Below are positions 24,690 to 33,126 of a DNA stretch of 64,000 nucleotides, piece after piece. Source of the stretch: Bog-473 sp963783245 (GTDB lineage: Bacteria > Actinomycetota > Acidimicrobiia > Acidimicrobiales > RAAP-2). Where the stretch lies: contig CAWAMS010000001.1 of NCBI GenBank assembly GCA_963783245.1, positions 595,912 through 659,911 on the forward strand. The letters are read 5' to 3'. The notes below the pieces were generated by a model that was not told where the DNA came from, did not search any database, and saw only the letters and a list, made by a program, of their open reading frames with translations. Positions within the stretch are counted from its first letter, which is position 1. Each line of letters starts with the position of its first letter. The position numbers and the translations under genes were made by a program.

Positions 24690-26288
24690 GTGACGCCCCA
24701 AATGAAGGACAGCCAAGAGCACCGGACGGATTCAGGAATTGAGATCCAGTCTGTCTACCGGGCAGAGGATCTCGCTGGTTGGGATCCCGAAACGAAGCTG
24801 GGTGAGCCCGGCTCCTTCCCCTACACCAGGGGCGTGCACGCCGAAATGTACCGCTCGAAGCTCTGGACGATGCGCCAATACGCCGGATTCGGTTCGGCCG
24901 AATCCACCAACGAGCGGTTCAAGTTCCTCCTGGATGCCGGCCAGACCGGTCTTTCGTGCGCCTTCGACCTGCCGACCCAGATGGGCTATGACTCGGACCA
25001 TCCGCGAGCGGAGGGCGAGGTGGGCAAGGTGGGCGTCGCGATCGACTCGCTGGCCGACATGCGGCTCCTCATGGCCGATCTGCCGATGGACAAGGTCACC
25101 ACGTCCATGACCATCAACGCCACCGGCGCCATCCTGCTGCTCCTCTACGAACTGGTCGCGGAGGAGCAGGGCGTCCCGGGAGACAAGATTCGCGGCACTA
25201 TCCAGAACGACATCCTGAAGGAGTACATCGCCCGGGGGACATACATCTACCCGCCCCGCCCGTCGATGCGGCTGATCGTCGACACCTTCTCGTACTGCGC
25301 CGCCAAGCTGCCGAACTGGAACACCATCTCGATCTCGGGCTACCACATCCGCGAGGCCGGATCGACCGCAGTCCAGGAGATCGCTTTCACCTTGGCCAAC
25401 GGCATCGCCTATGTGGAAGCAGCGATCGCGGCCGGCATGGACATTGACGCGTTCGCCCCGCGCCTGTCGTTCTTCTGGAACGCCCACAACAACCTTTTCG
25501 AGGAGGTGGCCAAGTACCGGGCCGCCCGCCGCATGTGGGCGCGCATCATGACGGAACGATTCGGGGCCAAGGATCCGCGCTCGAAGATGCTGCGCTTCCA
25601 CACGCAGACGGGCGGATCGACGTTGACGGCCCAGCAGCCGGAGAACAACATCGTGCGCGTCACCCTGCAGTCCCTCGCGGCCGCTATGGGTGGCACGCAG
25701 AGCCTGCACACCAACGGCTTCGACGAGGCGCTCGGCCTCCCGACCACCCGCGCCGCGAAGATCGCGCTGCGCACTCAGCAGATCGTGGGTTTCGAGTCGG
25801 GAGTCGCCGATACCGTCGATCCCCTCGCCGGGTCCTATTTCGTCGAATCGCTCACCGACGAGGTGGAGAAGGCGGCAACCGAGTATCTCGACCGTATCGA
25901 TGCGTTGGGAGGTGCGGTGGCGGCGATCGAGGCCCGCTTCATGCAGGATGAGATCGAGAGTGCTGCCTACAGCTTCGCCAAGGCGGTGGACAGCGGAGAG
26001 AAGGTCGTCGTCGGGGTGAACCGCTTCACCGACGCGGACAGCGAGTCGGCCGAGGTCTTCCCCATCGACGTGACACTCCAGCAGACCCAGATCGACCGCA
26101 CGCGGTCGGTCCGGGCCGCGCGTGACCAAGCGGCGGTCGACGCTGCGCTCTCGGACGTGGCGCTCACGGCGAGAGGTGACGGGAACCTCCTCGTTCCGAT
26201 GAAGGCCGCTCTGGCCGCCATGGCGACGCTGGGCGAGGTGGCCGACGTGCTGCGCGGCGAATTCGGGGTCTATTCGCCGGGTGCCTGA
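24690..26288 (+). CDS. Adenosylcobalamin-dependent acyl-CoA mutase, large subunit (methylmalonyl-CoA mutase-like)
   Basis: A 532-residue TIM-barrel subunit without the C-terminal B12-binding domain, as in the archaeal-type split methylmalonyl-CoA mutase. FDLPTQMGYDSDHP and GEVGKVGVAIDSL are typical. The residues that distinguish mutases are Tyr in MRQYAGFG (Phe in isobutyryl-CoA mutase) and Arg in YIARGTYIYPP (Gln there), both favouring methylmalonyl-CoA. The small B12-binding subunit is not in this window. GTG 24690 is chosen from the adjacent -10 box. It overlaps the next gene by 8 nt. Adenosylcobalamin could come from the adenosyltransferase at 13.2 kb. Confidence 0.88.
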   Translation: MTPQMKDSQEHRTDSGIEIQSVYRAEDLAGWDPETKLGEPGSFPYTRGVHAEMYRSKLWTMRQYAGFGSAESTNERFKFLLDAGQTGLSCAFDLPTQMGYDSDHPRAEGEVGKVGVAIDSLADMRLLMADLPMDKVTTSMTINATGAILLLLYELVAEEQGVPGDKIRGTIQNDILKEYIARGTYIYPPRPSMRLIVDTFSYCAAKLPNWNTISISGYHIREAGSTAVQEIAFTLANGIAYVEAAIAAGMDIDAFAPRLSFFWNAHNNLFEEVAKYRAARRMWARIMTERFGAKDPRSKMLRFHTQTGGSTLTAQQPENNIVRVTLQSLAAAMGGTQSLHTNGFDEALGLPTTRAAKIALRTQQIVGFESGVADTVDPLAGSYFVESLTDEVEKAATEYLDRIDALGGAVAAIEARFMQDEIESAAYSFAKAVDSGEKVVVGVNRFTDADSESAEVFPIDVTLQQTQIDRTRSVRAARDQAAVDAALSDVALTARGDGNLLVPMKAALAAMATLGEVADVLRGEFGVYSPGA

Positions 26289-27000
26289 CCTGCCTGACCT
26301 GGCTGACGTGCCTGACGTGGCGGATCCTTCGGACCTGACGTTGTACTGGCCGCTCTTCGGCCTCGTGGTCCGCACGCCGCGTCTTGAGTTGCGCGTGCCC
26401 AAGGACGACGACTTCGGTCCGCTCATCGCGTTGATCGACGAAGGGATCCACGACCCGGCCACCATGCCGTTCATGCAGAACTTCACCGACACACCGCCGC
26501 CGAGACGTGGACGTGACTCGCTGCAATTCTGGTGGCGCCAGCGCGCTGCGTGGTCGCCCGACCATTGGTCGTACAGCGGAGCGGTCTTCGTCGACGGTCG
26601 CGTGGTCGGGGTCCAGGGCATGGAAGGCAGGAATTTCGCCTCGTTGCGCTCAGTCGAAACCGCGTCGTGGCTCGGTCGTGCCTTTCAAGGGCAGGGACTG
26701 GGCAAGGAGATGCGCCAGGCGATTCTGCACCTGGCCTTCGAGGGCCTGGGTGCAGAGGAGGCCCACAGCGGAGCGTTCCACGACAACATCCCCTCCCTCG
26801 CCACCTCCCGCTCCGTCGGGTACACGGAGAACGGGGAGACCAGGGCTCTTCGGCGCGGCGTCCCCGACCGGATCAAGAGGGTACGCATGGATAGGGCCAC
26901 GTGGATGGCGCGCCGCCGCGACGACATCGAGATCATCGGGCTCGACGCCTGCCTCCCGATGTTCATCGCCTCGGTCGCCACGTCGTCCGACGACACGTAG
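26281..27000 (+). CDS. GNAT family N-acetyltransferase (RimJ/RimL-like)
   Basis: A 239-residue acetyl-CoA-dependent acetyltransferase. The acetyl-CoA loop is ASWLGRAFQGQGLGKEMR, followed by EEAHSGAFHDNIPSLATSRSVGY, typical of RimJ/RimL-type GNATs; TPRLELRVPKDDDFGPL begins the fold after a repetitive Pro-Asp-Leu/Val leader (residues 1-18). GTG 26281 overlaps the mutase stop, indicating coupling, but no functional link is evident. The acceptor is unknown. Confidence 0.85.
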   Translation: MPDLPDLADVPDVADPSDLTLYWPLFGLVVRTPRLELRVPKDDDFGPLIALIDEGIHDPATMPFMQNFTDTPPPRRGRDSLQFWWRQRAAWSPDHWSYSGAVFVDGRVVGVQGMEGRNFASLRSVETASWLGRAFQGQGLGKEMRQAILHLAFEGLGAEEAHSGAFHDNIPSLATSRSVGYTENGETRALRRGVPDRIKRVRMDRATWMARRRDDIEIIGLDACLPMFIASVATSSDDT

Positions 27001-27014
27001 CGGAGCACCTGGGC

Positions 27015-27311
27015 CTACGCGGTGGCGACGGTCTCGAAGTGCTCGACCACGGGGAAGGGGTCGTAGAAGTGGTGGAGCAACGCCCGCCATTCTTCGAACG
27101 CGTCCGAATTGCGGAAGCCCTCGATGTGGGCTTCGAGCGATTCCCACTGGACGAGGAGGAGGAACGAGCTCGGTTGCTCGATGCAGCGTTCGACGCGTAG
27201 GGAGATGAAGCCCGGGGCCGAGGCGATGATCGACTTGGCCCGGTCCATGGTCTCCATGAACGCGGCTTCCTGCCCGGGAATGACGGGGAGGAGCGCGTGT
27301 TCGGTGATCAC
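27015..27311 (-). CDS. Antibiotic biosynthesis monooxygenase (ABM) domain protein
   Basis: A 98-residue ferredoxin-like fold protein: MITEHALLPVIPGQEAAFME, IIASAPGFISLRV and LLVQWESLEAHIEGFRNS are hallmarks of ABM/YgiN-type small proteins. Members include heme- and quinol-oxidising monooxygenases, but no catalytic signature of IsdG-type heme oxygenases is evident. GTG 27311 start. It ends 15 nt from the GNAT gene (convergent) and lies 28 nt downstream of the M20 gene on the same strand. Confidence 0.85.
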   Translation of the reverse strand: MITEHALLPVIPGQEAAFMETMDRAKSIIASAPGFISLRVERCIEQPSSFLLLVQWESLEAHIEGFRNSDAFEEWRALLHHFYDPFPVVEHFETVATA

Positions 27312-27339
27312 GGGCGTACGGTGACCGGGTTGCGGGTGC

Positions 27340-28509
27340 TCACGAGCCGAGCAGTCGGTCCCGCAACGCCGGGTCGGTGGCGGCGTCGATGGCGGTCCAG
27401 GCGAGAGCCAGGGCTCCGTCGCGCACCGCGGCGTCGGCGGAAGGCGTGATGCACGCTGCCGCGAACTCGTGCTGGTGGTTCACGGCGCCACCGGTTTCGA
27501 TGCCGATGAGCGGATGGATGGTGGGGACCGCCAGCGACACGTTCGCCATGTCGGTCGAGAATGTCGGGAGGGGCGTGTCGGCGTCGTCCGCTTCGAAGGT
27601 GCGGCCGAGTGATTCGGCATTGGCTCGATACGCCGCCACAAGCCCCGGGTCCGCCTCCATGTGCGAGTAGTTGGGCGCCAGCCTCTCGTAGCGCACCCTG
27701 CAGCCCGACGCGAGGGCCCCGGCCTCGAAGCACGCCCGGACGCGCGGTTCGAGGGCGGCGAGCCCGCCGATCGTGCGCGAGCGCGCCATGAAGCGGCCGG
27801 TGACGGCGGCGGGGATGACGTTGGCCGCACCGCCACCGCGGGTGATCACCCCGTGCACCTGGTCCCCGGGCGGCAGTTGCTGGCGCAAGAGGCCGAGGGA
27901 CACCTGCGCGATGGTCATCGCGTCGAGCGCGTTCACCCCCTCCCAGGGAGCGGCCGACGCATGGGCCTCCTTGCCGGTGAAGTGCACGTCGAAGTGGGCC
28001 ACCGCCAAGCAGGCGCCGGTCATGCGCTCGACCGGCCACGGGTGGACCATCATCGCCGCGTGCACGTCGTCGAAGGCGCCCCTCTCGAGCATGAAGATCT
28101 TGCCGCCGCCGCCCTCCTCGGCCGGCGTGCCGAGGATCCGGACCTGCAGGCCGACCTCGTCGGCCACGGTGGCGAGGGCCAACCCCGCCCCGACGGCGCT
28201 CGCCGCGATGATGTTGTGACCGCAGGCGTGCCCCACGTCCGGCAGGGCGTCGTATTCGGCACAGAGAGCAACGATCAGCTCGCCATCGCCCGACCGCGAT
28301 TCGAACGCAGTCGCGATGTCGTACACACCTTCGGTGACCGACAACCCGCCGGCGCGGATCGCCGACGCCACAGCGTGGGCCGACCGCGTCTCTTCGAAGC
28401 AGAGTTCGGGCGTCGCGTGCACCGAGTGGCTGAGCGCCAACAGCTCGGGCAGACGCTCGGCGACGACGGACGCCGCGGCGTCCTTGGCCGCTTGTCGGTC
28501 GATCGTCAC
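27340..28509 (-). CDS. M20 family amidohydrolase/peptidase
   Basis: A 389-residue metallo-amidohydrolase of the M20D type (aminoacylase/AbgB-like). LCAEYDALPDVGHACGHNII contains metal ligands; ILGTPAEEGGGGKI carries the catalytic/metal Glu pair, and HPWPVERM and NHQHEFAA supply further ligands. The dimerisation domain lies at ~170-290. GTG 28509 begins 5 nt after the biotin carboxylase stop, so the two are co-transcribed. The open frame extends far upstream, but that part overlaps the carboxylase and is a shadow. Substrate unknown; cleavage of an N-acyl amino acid is a guess from family. Confidence 0.86.
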   Translation of the reverse strand: MTIDRQAAKDAAASVVAERLPELLALSHSVHATPELCFEETRSAHAVASAIRAGGLSVTEGVYDIATAFESRSGDGELIVALCAEYDALPDVGHACGHNIIAASAVGAGLALATVADEVGLQVRILGTPAEEGGGGKIFMLERGAFDDVHAAMMVHPWPVERMTGACLAVAHFDVHFTGKEAHASAAPWEGVNALDAMTIAQVSLGLLRQQLPPGDQVHGVITRGGGAANVIPAAVTGRFMARSRTIGGLAALEPRVRACFEAGALASGCRVRYERLAPNYSHMEADPGLVAAYRANAESLGRTFEADDADTPLPTFSTDMANVSLAVPTIHPLIGIETGGAVNHQHEFAAACITPSADAAVRDGALALAWTAIDAATDPALRDRLLGS

Positions 28510-28514
28510 GGCAG

Positions 28515-30275
28515 CTATTCGATCACAGCCACGATGTCGCCGGCGCCGACCGAAGCCCCGGCGCTGACCCGCACCTCCTTGATCACGCCGTCCTTCTCGG
28601 CGTTCACCGCGTTCTCCATCTTCATGGCCTCGAGTAGGCAGATCGTCTGCCCCACTTCGACCTTGTCGCCCACGGCGACGAGCACCTTGACGATGGTGCC
28701 CTGCATGGGGACCGCCACCTCGCCCGAGCCAGTCGCCGCCGCCGCCGATGTGGACGACCGCCGGGGCCGGGCCGTGCCGGCGTGGGGAGCCGACGTCGTG
28801 CCGAGGTCGGGGACCCAGAGCTTGACCGAGAACCGTCGGCCGTCCACTTCGGCGGTGACATCGCGCTCCACCGTGGGCAGCGCGTCGTCCGCTCCGGCCG
28901 GCGGGACATCGATCGGCGCGACGGTGAGCTGGCTCAGGTCCAGCACGTCCTCGACCCACTTGGTGGAGTGCTTGGCCTCGGCGAAATCCGGATGCGTGAG
29001 GATGGCCACGTCCGCCGGGATCGTCGTGGCGATCCCCGTGATCTGCGTCTCGTCGAGCGCGCGCAACATGCGGCGTCGGGCCGCCTCGCGATCGGGTGCC
29101 CACACGATGAGCTTGGCCACGAGGTTGTCGTAGAACTGGCTGACGAGGTCACCGGACTCGTACCCCGCATCGAGCCGGACACCGGGACCCGACGGAGCGG
29201 TGAACCTCGTGATGGTGCCGGGCGAGGGGGAGAAGCGCCCGCCGCTCGGGTCCTCGGCGTTGATGCGGACCTCGATGGCGTGGCCGTTTCGTTGGACGTC
29301 CTCCTGCCCGAACGTCAGTTCCTCACCCGAGGCGATCCGGATCTGCCAGGCCACGAGGTCGAGGCCTGTCACGAGCTCGGTCACGGGATGTTCCACCTGC
29401 AACCGCGTGTTCATCTCCAGGAAGAAGAATTCTCCGTCCTGGAAGAGGAACTCGACCGTCCCCGCGTTGTAGTACCCGCATGCCTTCGAGACTTTGACCG
29501 CGGCCTCACCCATCGCACGGCGGATCTCGTCGGGGAAGGCCGGTGCGGGGCTCTCCTCCACTAACTTCTGGTGCCGGCGCTGGGCCGAGCAGTCGCGCTC
29601 GCCCAACCACAGCGTGTTGCCGTGCGTGTCGCCGAGCACCTGCATCTCCACGTGGCGCGGCCAGCCGAGATAGCGCTCGACGTAGATCTCGGGCCTTCCG
29701 AAGTACGCCTGAGCTTCGCGGGCGGCCGACTCCATCGCCTCCGCCGCTTCGGAGGCGGACTGCACCACCTTCATCCCACGCCCACCGCCCCCGTAGGCGG
29801 CCTTGATGGCCAGCGGCCATCCGACCTCCTCGCCGAACGCTACGACCTCGTCGGGTGAGGTCAACGGCTCGGACCGGCCCGGCACGCCGGCCACGCCCGC
29901 GTCCTCGGCTGCGATGCGCGAGCTGATCTTGTCGCCCATCACCTCGATCGCTTCGGGTGGCGGGCCGATGAAGGTCACGCCGCGGTCGGTGATGGCCCGG
30001 GCGAAGTCGGTGTTCTCGGAGAAGAACCCGTACCCGGGGTGGACGCCGTCGGCCCCGCTCTGCTCGATGGCGGCCAGAATCGCCTCCGTGTTCAGGTAGC
30101 TCTCCGCCGCCGTTTCTCCGCCCAGCGAATAGGCCTCGTCGGCCATGCGGACGTGGAGTGCTTCGCGATCGAGGTTGGAGTACACGGCAACCGTGCCGAT
30201 GCCCATCTCGCGGCAGGTCCGTATGACACGGACGGCGATTTCGCCGCGGTTGGCGATGAGGATCTTCTTCAACAC
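28515..30275 (-). CDS. Acyl-CoA carboxylase alpha chain (biotin carboxylase + BCCP)
   Basis: A 586-residue subunit: biotin carboxylase at ~1-450 (KILIANRGEIAVRVIRTCRE, ATP-grasp loop YGGGGRGMK, EMNTRLQVEHPVTE) and a biotin carboxyl carrier domain at ~510-586 with biotinylated Lys552 in EAMKMEN. This is the AccA-type alpha chain of actinobacterial acetyl/propionyl-CoA carboxylases. The beta (carboxyltransferase) subunit is not in the window; an M20 amidohydrolase follows instead. GTG 30275 start. The divergent neighbour is birA, which would biotinylate Lys552. Confidence 0.94.
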   Translation of the reverse strand: MLKKILIANRGEIAVRVIRTCREMGIGTVAVYSNLDREALHVRMADEAYSLGGETAAESYLNTEAILAAIEQSGADGVHPGYGFFSENTDFARAITDRGVTFIGPPPEAIEVMGDKISSRIAAEDAGVAGVPGRSEPLTSPDEVVAFGEEVGWPLAIKAAYGGGGRGMKVVQSASEAAEAMESAAREAQAYFGRPEIYVERYLGWPRHVEMQVLGDTHGNTLWLGERDCSAQRRHQKLVEESPAPAFPDEIRRAMGEAAVKVSKACGYYNAGTVEFLFQDGEFFFLEMNTRLQVEHPVTELVTGLDLVAWQIRIASGEELTFGQEDVQRNGHAIEVRINAEDPSGGRFSPSPGTITRFTAPSGPGVRLDAGYESGDLVSQFYDNLVAKLIVWAPDREAARRRMLRALDETQITGIATTIPADVAILTHPDFAEAKHSTKWVEDVLDLSQLTVAPIDVPPAGADDALPTVERDVTAEVDGRRFSVKLWVPDLGTTSAPHAGTARPRRSSTSAAAATGSGEVAVPMQGTIVKVLVAVGDKVEVGQTICLLEAMKMENAVNAEKDGVIKEVRVSAGASVGAGDIVAVIE

Positions 30276-30321
30276 AAAGGGCCTTTCGACTAGGAAGGGG
30301 ACTTCACAATTGCACGGACCC

Positions 30322-30327
30322 TAGGGT
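30322..30327 (+). promoter_or_regulatory. Putative -10 box (leaderless) of birA
   Basis: TAGGGT lies 7 nt before ATG 30335, which favours that start over GTG 30326 (which would overlap the box). Confidence 0.4.
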
Positions 30328-30334
30328 GTCTGCC

Positions 30335-31072
30335 ATGTGGGGTGGGACCTGGGACGTGCGCCGGTTCGTCGACATCGACTCGACCAACGCCTATTTACGG
30401 CGCGAAGCCCGGGGCGGGGCCCCCGAGGGAGCGGTGGCGGTGGCCGACCATCAGAGCGCCGGTCGGGGCCGTCTGGATCGCCGCTGGGAGTCGCCCCCCG
30501 GCGCATCCCTGCTCGTCTCGATGCTCTTTCGGCCTGAGTTCGACCCCTCTGAACTGCACCTTTGTACCGCCGCGGTGGCGTTGGCCGCGGTGGAAGCCTG
30601 TCGCCGGGTTGCCGGCGTGGAGGCAGTGGTCAAATGGCCCAACGACCTTCTCGTGGGAGACGCCAAGCTCGCCGGCGTCCTGGCTGAGGCGGAATTCCTC
30701 TCCGGCTCTTGTGCCATGGTCGTCGGGCTCGGGCTCAATATCGAGTGGCCCGGTCCCGCTGGCGCAGGCGGCACCTGCCTGAGCGATCTGCGCTCGTCCC
30801 GGGTGGACCGGGACGAACTGCTCGATGCCCTGCTCGACGTGCTCTCGGCCCGGCGGGGCCTTCTCGACAGCGCGCCGGGCCGGCGGGAGGTGGCCGCCGA
30901 GCTCCGGCGTCGTTGCGCCACGCTGGGGCAGCCGGTGAGGGTCGAGCTGGCCGCACAAACCGTGGTGGGCGTGGCCGTCGAGGTCGACGACGCCGGTCAT
31001 CTCGTGGTGGAGACCGCGCACGGACGGCACACGGTCGCGGCGGGCGACGTCGTCCACCTCCGGCCCGCTTGA
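30335..31072 (+). CDS. birA: Biotin--[acetyl-CoA-carboxylase] ligase
   Basis: A 245-residue ligase that attaches biotin to the carrier lysine. DSTNAYLRR, the biotinyl-AMP loop GRGRLDRRWESPPGASL, KWPNDLLVGDAKLAGVLAE and GLGLNIEWPG are diagnostic. There is no N-terminal DNA-binding domain, so it is a monofunctional ligase and not a BirA-type repressor. ATG 30335 is selected from the -10 box; GTG 30326 is the alternative. Divergent from the biotin-dependent carboxylase alpha chain. Confidence 0.93.
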   Translation: MWGGTWDVRRFVDIDSTNAYLRREARGGAPEGAVAVADHQSAGRGRLDRRWESPPGASLLVSMLFRPEFDPSELHLCTAAVALAAVEACRRVAGVEAVVKWPNDLLVGDAKLAGVLAEAEFLSGSCAMVVGLGLNIEWPGPAGAGGTCLSDLRSSRVDRDELLDALLDVLSARRGLLDSAPGRREVAAELRRRCATLGQPVRVELAAQTVVGVAVEVDDAGHLVVETAHGRHTVAAGDVVHLRPA

Positions 31073-31165
31073 AAGTCCCATTTACCGAGGTGACCGGCGT
31101 CTTTTCCAGCTCCACGGACTGGCCACCCGCCGCGCCCCCTCACCGAACAAACCGAAGATGACGGC

Positions 31166-31171
31166 TACACT
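31166..31171 (+). promoter_or_regulatory. Putative -10 box of the polysaccharide operon
   Basis: TACACT lies 9 nt before ATG 31181, the first gene of a seven-gene run. The next five downstream starts overlap or nearly touch the previous stop. Confidence 0.4.
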
Positions 31172-31180
31172 CTCGCCCTT

Positions 31181-32188
31181 ATGCGCCTTCTCGTGACGGG
31201 AGGAGCCGGTTTCATCGGGTCGAACTTCGTCCGCTACTGGGTCGAACAGCATCCTGAGGACCACGTCGTCGCCTACGACGTGCTCACCTATGCCGGCAAC
31301 CGACCGAACCTCGCCGATGTCGAAGATGCCATCGTCTTCGTCCAAGGTGACATCTGTGACGGCCCCTTGGCCGAGAAGACGTTGCGCGACGAGGGGATCG
31401 ACACCATCGTCCATTTTGCGGCGGAGTCCCACAACAGCCTGGCCGTTCTGAACCCGGGGCTGTTCTTTCGCACCAACGTGCTCGGGACCCAGACGCTGCT
31501 CGAGGCGGCCCGACAGGTCGGCATCGCACGGTTCCACCACATCAGCACCTGCGAGGTCTACGGAGATCTCGCGCTCGATACGGACGAGGTCTTCAGGGAG
31601 GACTCGCCCTATCGCCCCCGTACGCCCTACAACGCCAGCAAGGCCGGGGCCGATCATGCCGTGCGGGCCTACGGCGAGACCTACGGGCTGCCCGTCACCA
31701 TCACCAACTGCTCGAACAACTACGGCCCCTACCAGTTTCCCGAGAAGGTCATCCCGGTGTTCACGACGGCGGCGCTCGACGACAAGAACCTGACGCTCTA
31801 CGCGACCACCGATAACCGTCGGGAATGGCTGCACGTGCGCGACCACTGCACCGCCATCGAGGCGGTCCTCGAACGGGGCGTCGTCGGCGAGACCTACCAC
31901 GTGGGCAGCGGCGTCGAGGCCTCCATCATGGAGATCGCCGATCTCGTGCTCAAGACGCTGGGCAAGCCGGCGTCGCTCAAAGAGATCGTGCCGGATCGAC
32001 CCGGGCACGATCGCCGCTACCTGCTGGACTCGAGCAAGCTGCGGAACCGGCTCGGGTGGTCCCCGTCGATCGCATGGGAAGACGGGTTGGCGGAGACGGT
32101 CGAATGGTACGCGGCCAACCGCTCCTGGTGGGAGCCGCTGCGTGCCCGGGCACCGGTCGTCGAGGGCGGATGGGGTTCTGCCGGCTGA
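31181..32188 (+). CDS. rfbB: dTDP-glucose 4,6-dehydratase-like SDR (RmlB-like)
   Basis: A 335-residue extended SDR. VTGGAGFIGSNFVRY binds NAD, the Tyr150-x3-Lys154 pair (TPYNASKAGAD) is in place, and LTYAGNRPNLAD and NNYGPYQFPEK are RmlB-like. The catalytic triad normally reads Thr-Asp-Glu (STDEVYG); here it is STCEVYGD, so the general-acid Asp is replaced by Cys124 while Glu125 is kept. The enzyme may therefore act differently (another 4,6-dehydratase, an epimerase or a slowed variant). It opens the polysaccharide operon and is followed by an RmlD-like reductase. Confidence 0.85.
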   Translation: MRLLVTGGAGFIGSNFVRYWVEQHPEDHVVAYDVLTYAGNRPNLADVEDAIVFVQGDICDGPLAEKTLRDEGIDTIVHFAAESHNSLAVLNPGLFFRTNVLGTQTLLEAARQVGIARFHHISTCEVYGDLALDTDEVFREDSPYRPRTPYNASKAGADHAVRAYGETYGLPVTITNCSNNYGPYQFPEKVIPVFTTAALDDKNLTLYATTDNRREWLHVRDHCTAIEAVLERGVVGETYHVGSGVEASIMEIADLVLKTLGKPASLKEIVPDRPGHDRRYLLDSSKLRNRLGWSPSIAWEDGLAETVEWYAANRSWWEPLRARAPVVEGGWGSAG

Positions 32189-32202
32189 GGCCGGCCCAAC
32201 GT

Positions 32203-33126
32203 ATGCGAGTTCTTGTCACCGGTGCCGACGGGCAGCTCGGACGCGATCTTCTCGATGCGCTGAGCGGACGCGTGCCCGTGGGCGGCCGGCGTTGCCGCCT
32301 CCTCGGGCCCGAGGGCCCGTGGCCCGGGCCCCACGACGAGGTGTTGGCGACGGACATCGGCACTATGCGCGTCGACGAACGCGATGCCGTGCAGTATGTA
32401 TTCCGTGCCTTCCGGCCCGAGCTCGTCCTCCACGGCGGGGCCCTCACCGCGGTCGACGCCTGCGAGACCGACGTCGATCTTGCATACGCGGTGAACGCCA
32501 TCGGCACCCGGAACGTGGCGGAAGCCGCGTCGGCGGTCGGCGCGCACATGCTCTATGTCTCGACCGACTACGTCTTCGACGGGACCGCATCGCGGCCGTA
32601 CCGCGAGTGGGACGCGCCCAATCCCAAATCCGTCTATGGCGCCAGCAAGTTGGCCGGTGAGCGCGAGTGCCCGCCCGGAGCGACCATCGTGCGCACGTCG
32701 TGGGTGTGCGGCGCCCACGGAAAGAACATGGTCAAGACCGTCCTCCGGCTGGCAGCCGGGCCCGACCCGCTGTGCTTCGTCGACGATCAGCACGGCTCGC
32801 CCACCTTCACCGCTGATCTCGCCGCAGCCATCGTCACGCTGGGGACGGACAAACGGCCCGGCACCTTTCACGTGACCAACAGCGGGGCGACCACCTGGTG
32901 TGGCTTCGTCCGGGCGATCATGGCGGCGGCCGGCGAGGACCCGGCACGCGTGCAGGCGATCACCACCGCCGACCTGGACCCGTCGAATTACCCGGCGCCC
33001 CGGCCGGCCAACTCGGTGCTCGACAACATGGCGCTCCGGCTCAGTGGGTTGCCGGTCCTGCCGGACTGGAACGATGGCTTGGTCCGTCTGGTGCGGGCGC
33101 TGGACGTCGAAGGGGCTCCTGCATGA
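32203..33126 (+). CDS. rfbD: dTDP-4-dehydrorhamnose reductase
   Basis: A 307-residue RmlD: VLVTGADGQLGRDLLDAL for NADPH, LTAVDACETDVDLAYAVNA, STDYVFDGTASRPYRE and the YGASKLAGE (YxxxK) motif. It reduces dTDP-4-dehydrorhamnose to dTDP-rhamnose. An extra ~25-residue Gly/Pro/Arg-rich segment follows the first helix. ATG 32203 lies 14 nt after the RmlB-like stop; its own stop overlaps the next start (ATGA). RmlA and RmlC are not in the window. Confidence 0.92.
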   Translation: MRVLVTGADGQLGRDLLDALSGRVPVGGRRCRLLGPEGPWPGPHDEVLATDIGTMRVDERDAVQYVFRAFRPELVLHGGALTAVDACETDVDLAYAVNAIGTRNVAEAASAVGAHMLYVSTDYVFDGTASRPYREWDAPNPKSVYGASKLAGERECPPGATIVRTSWVCGAHGKNMVKTVLRLAAGPDPLCFVDDQHGSPTFTADLAAAIVTLGTDKRPGTFHVTNSGATTWCGFVRAIMAAAGEDPARVQAITTADLDPSNYPAPRPANSVLDNMALRLSGLPVLPDWNDGLVRLVRALDVEGAPA

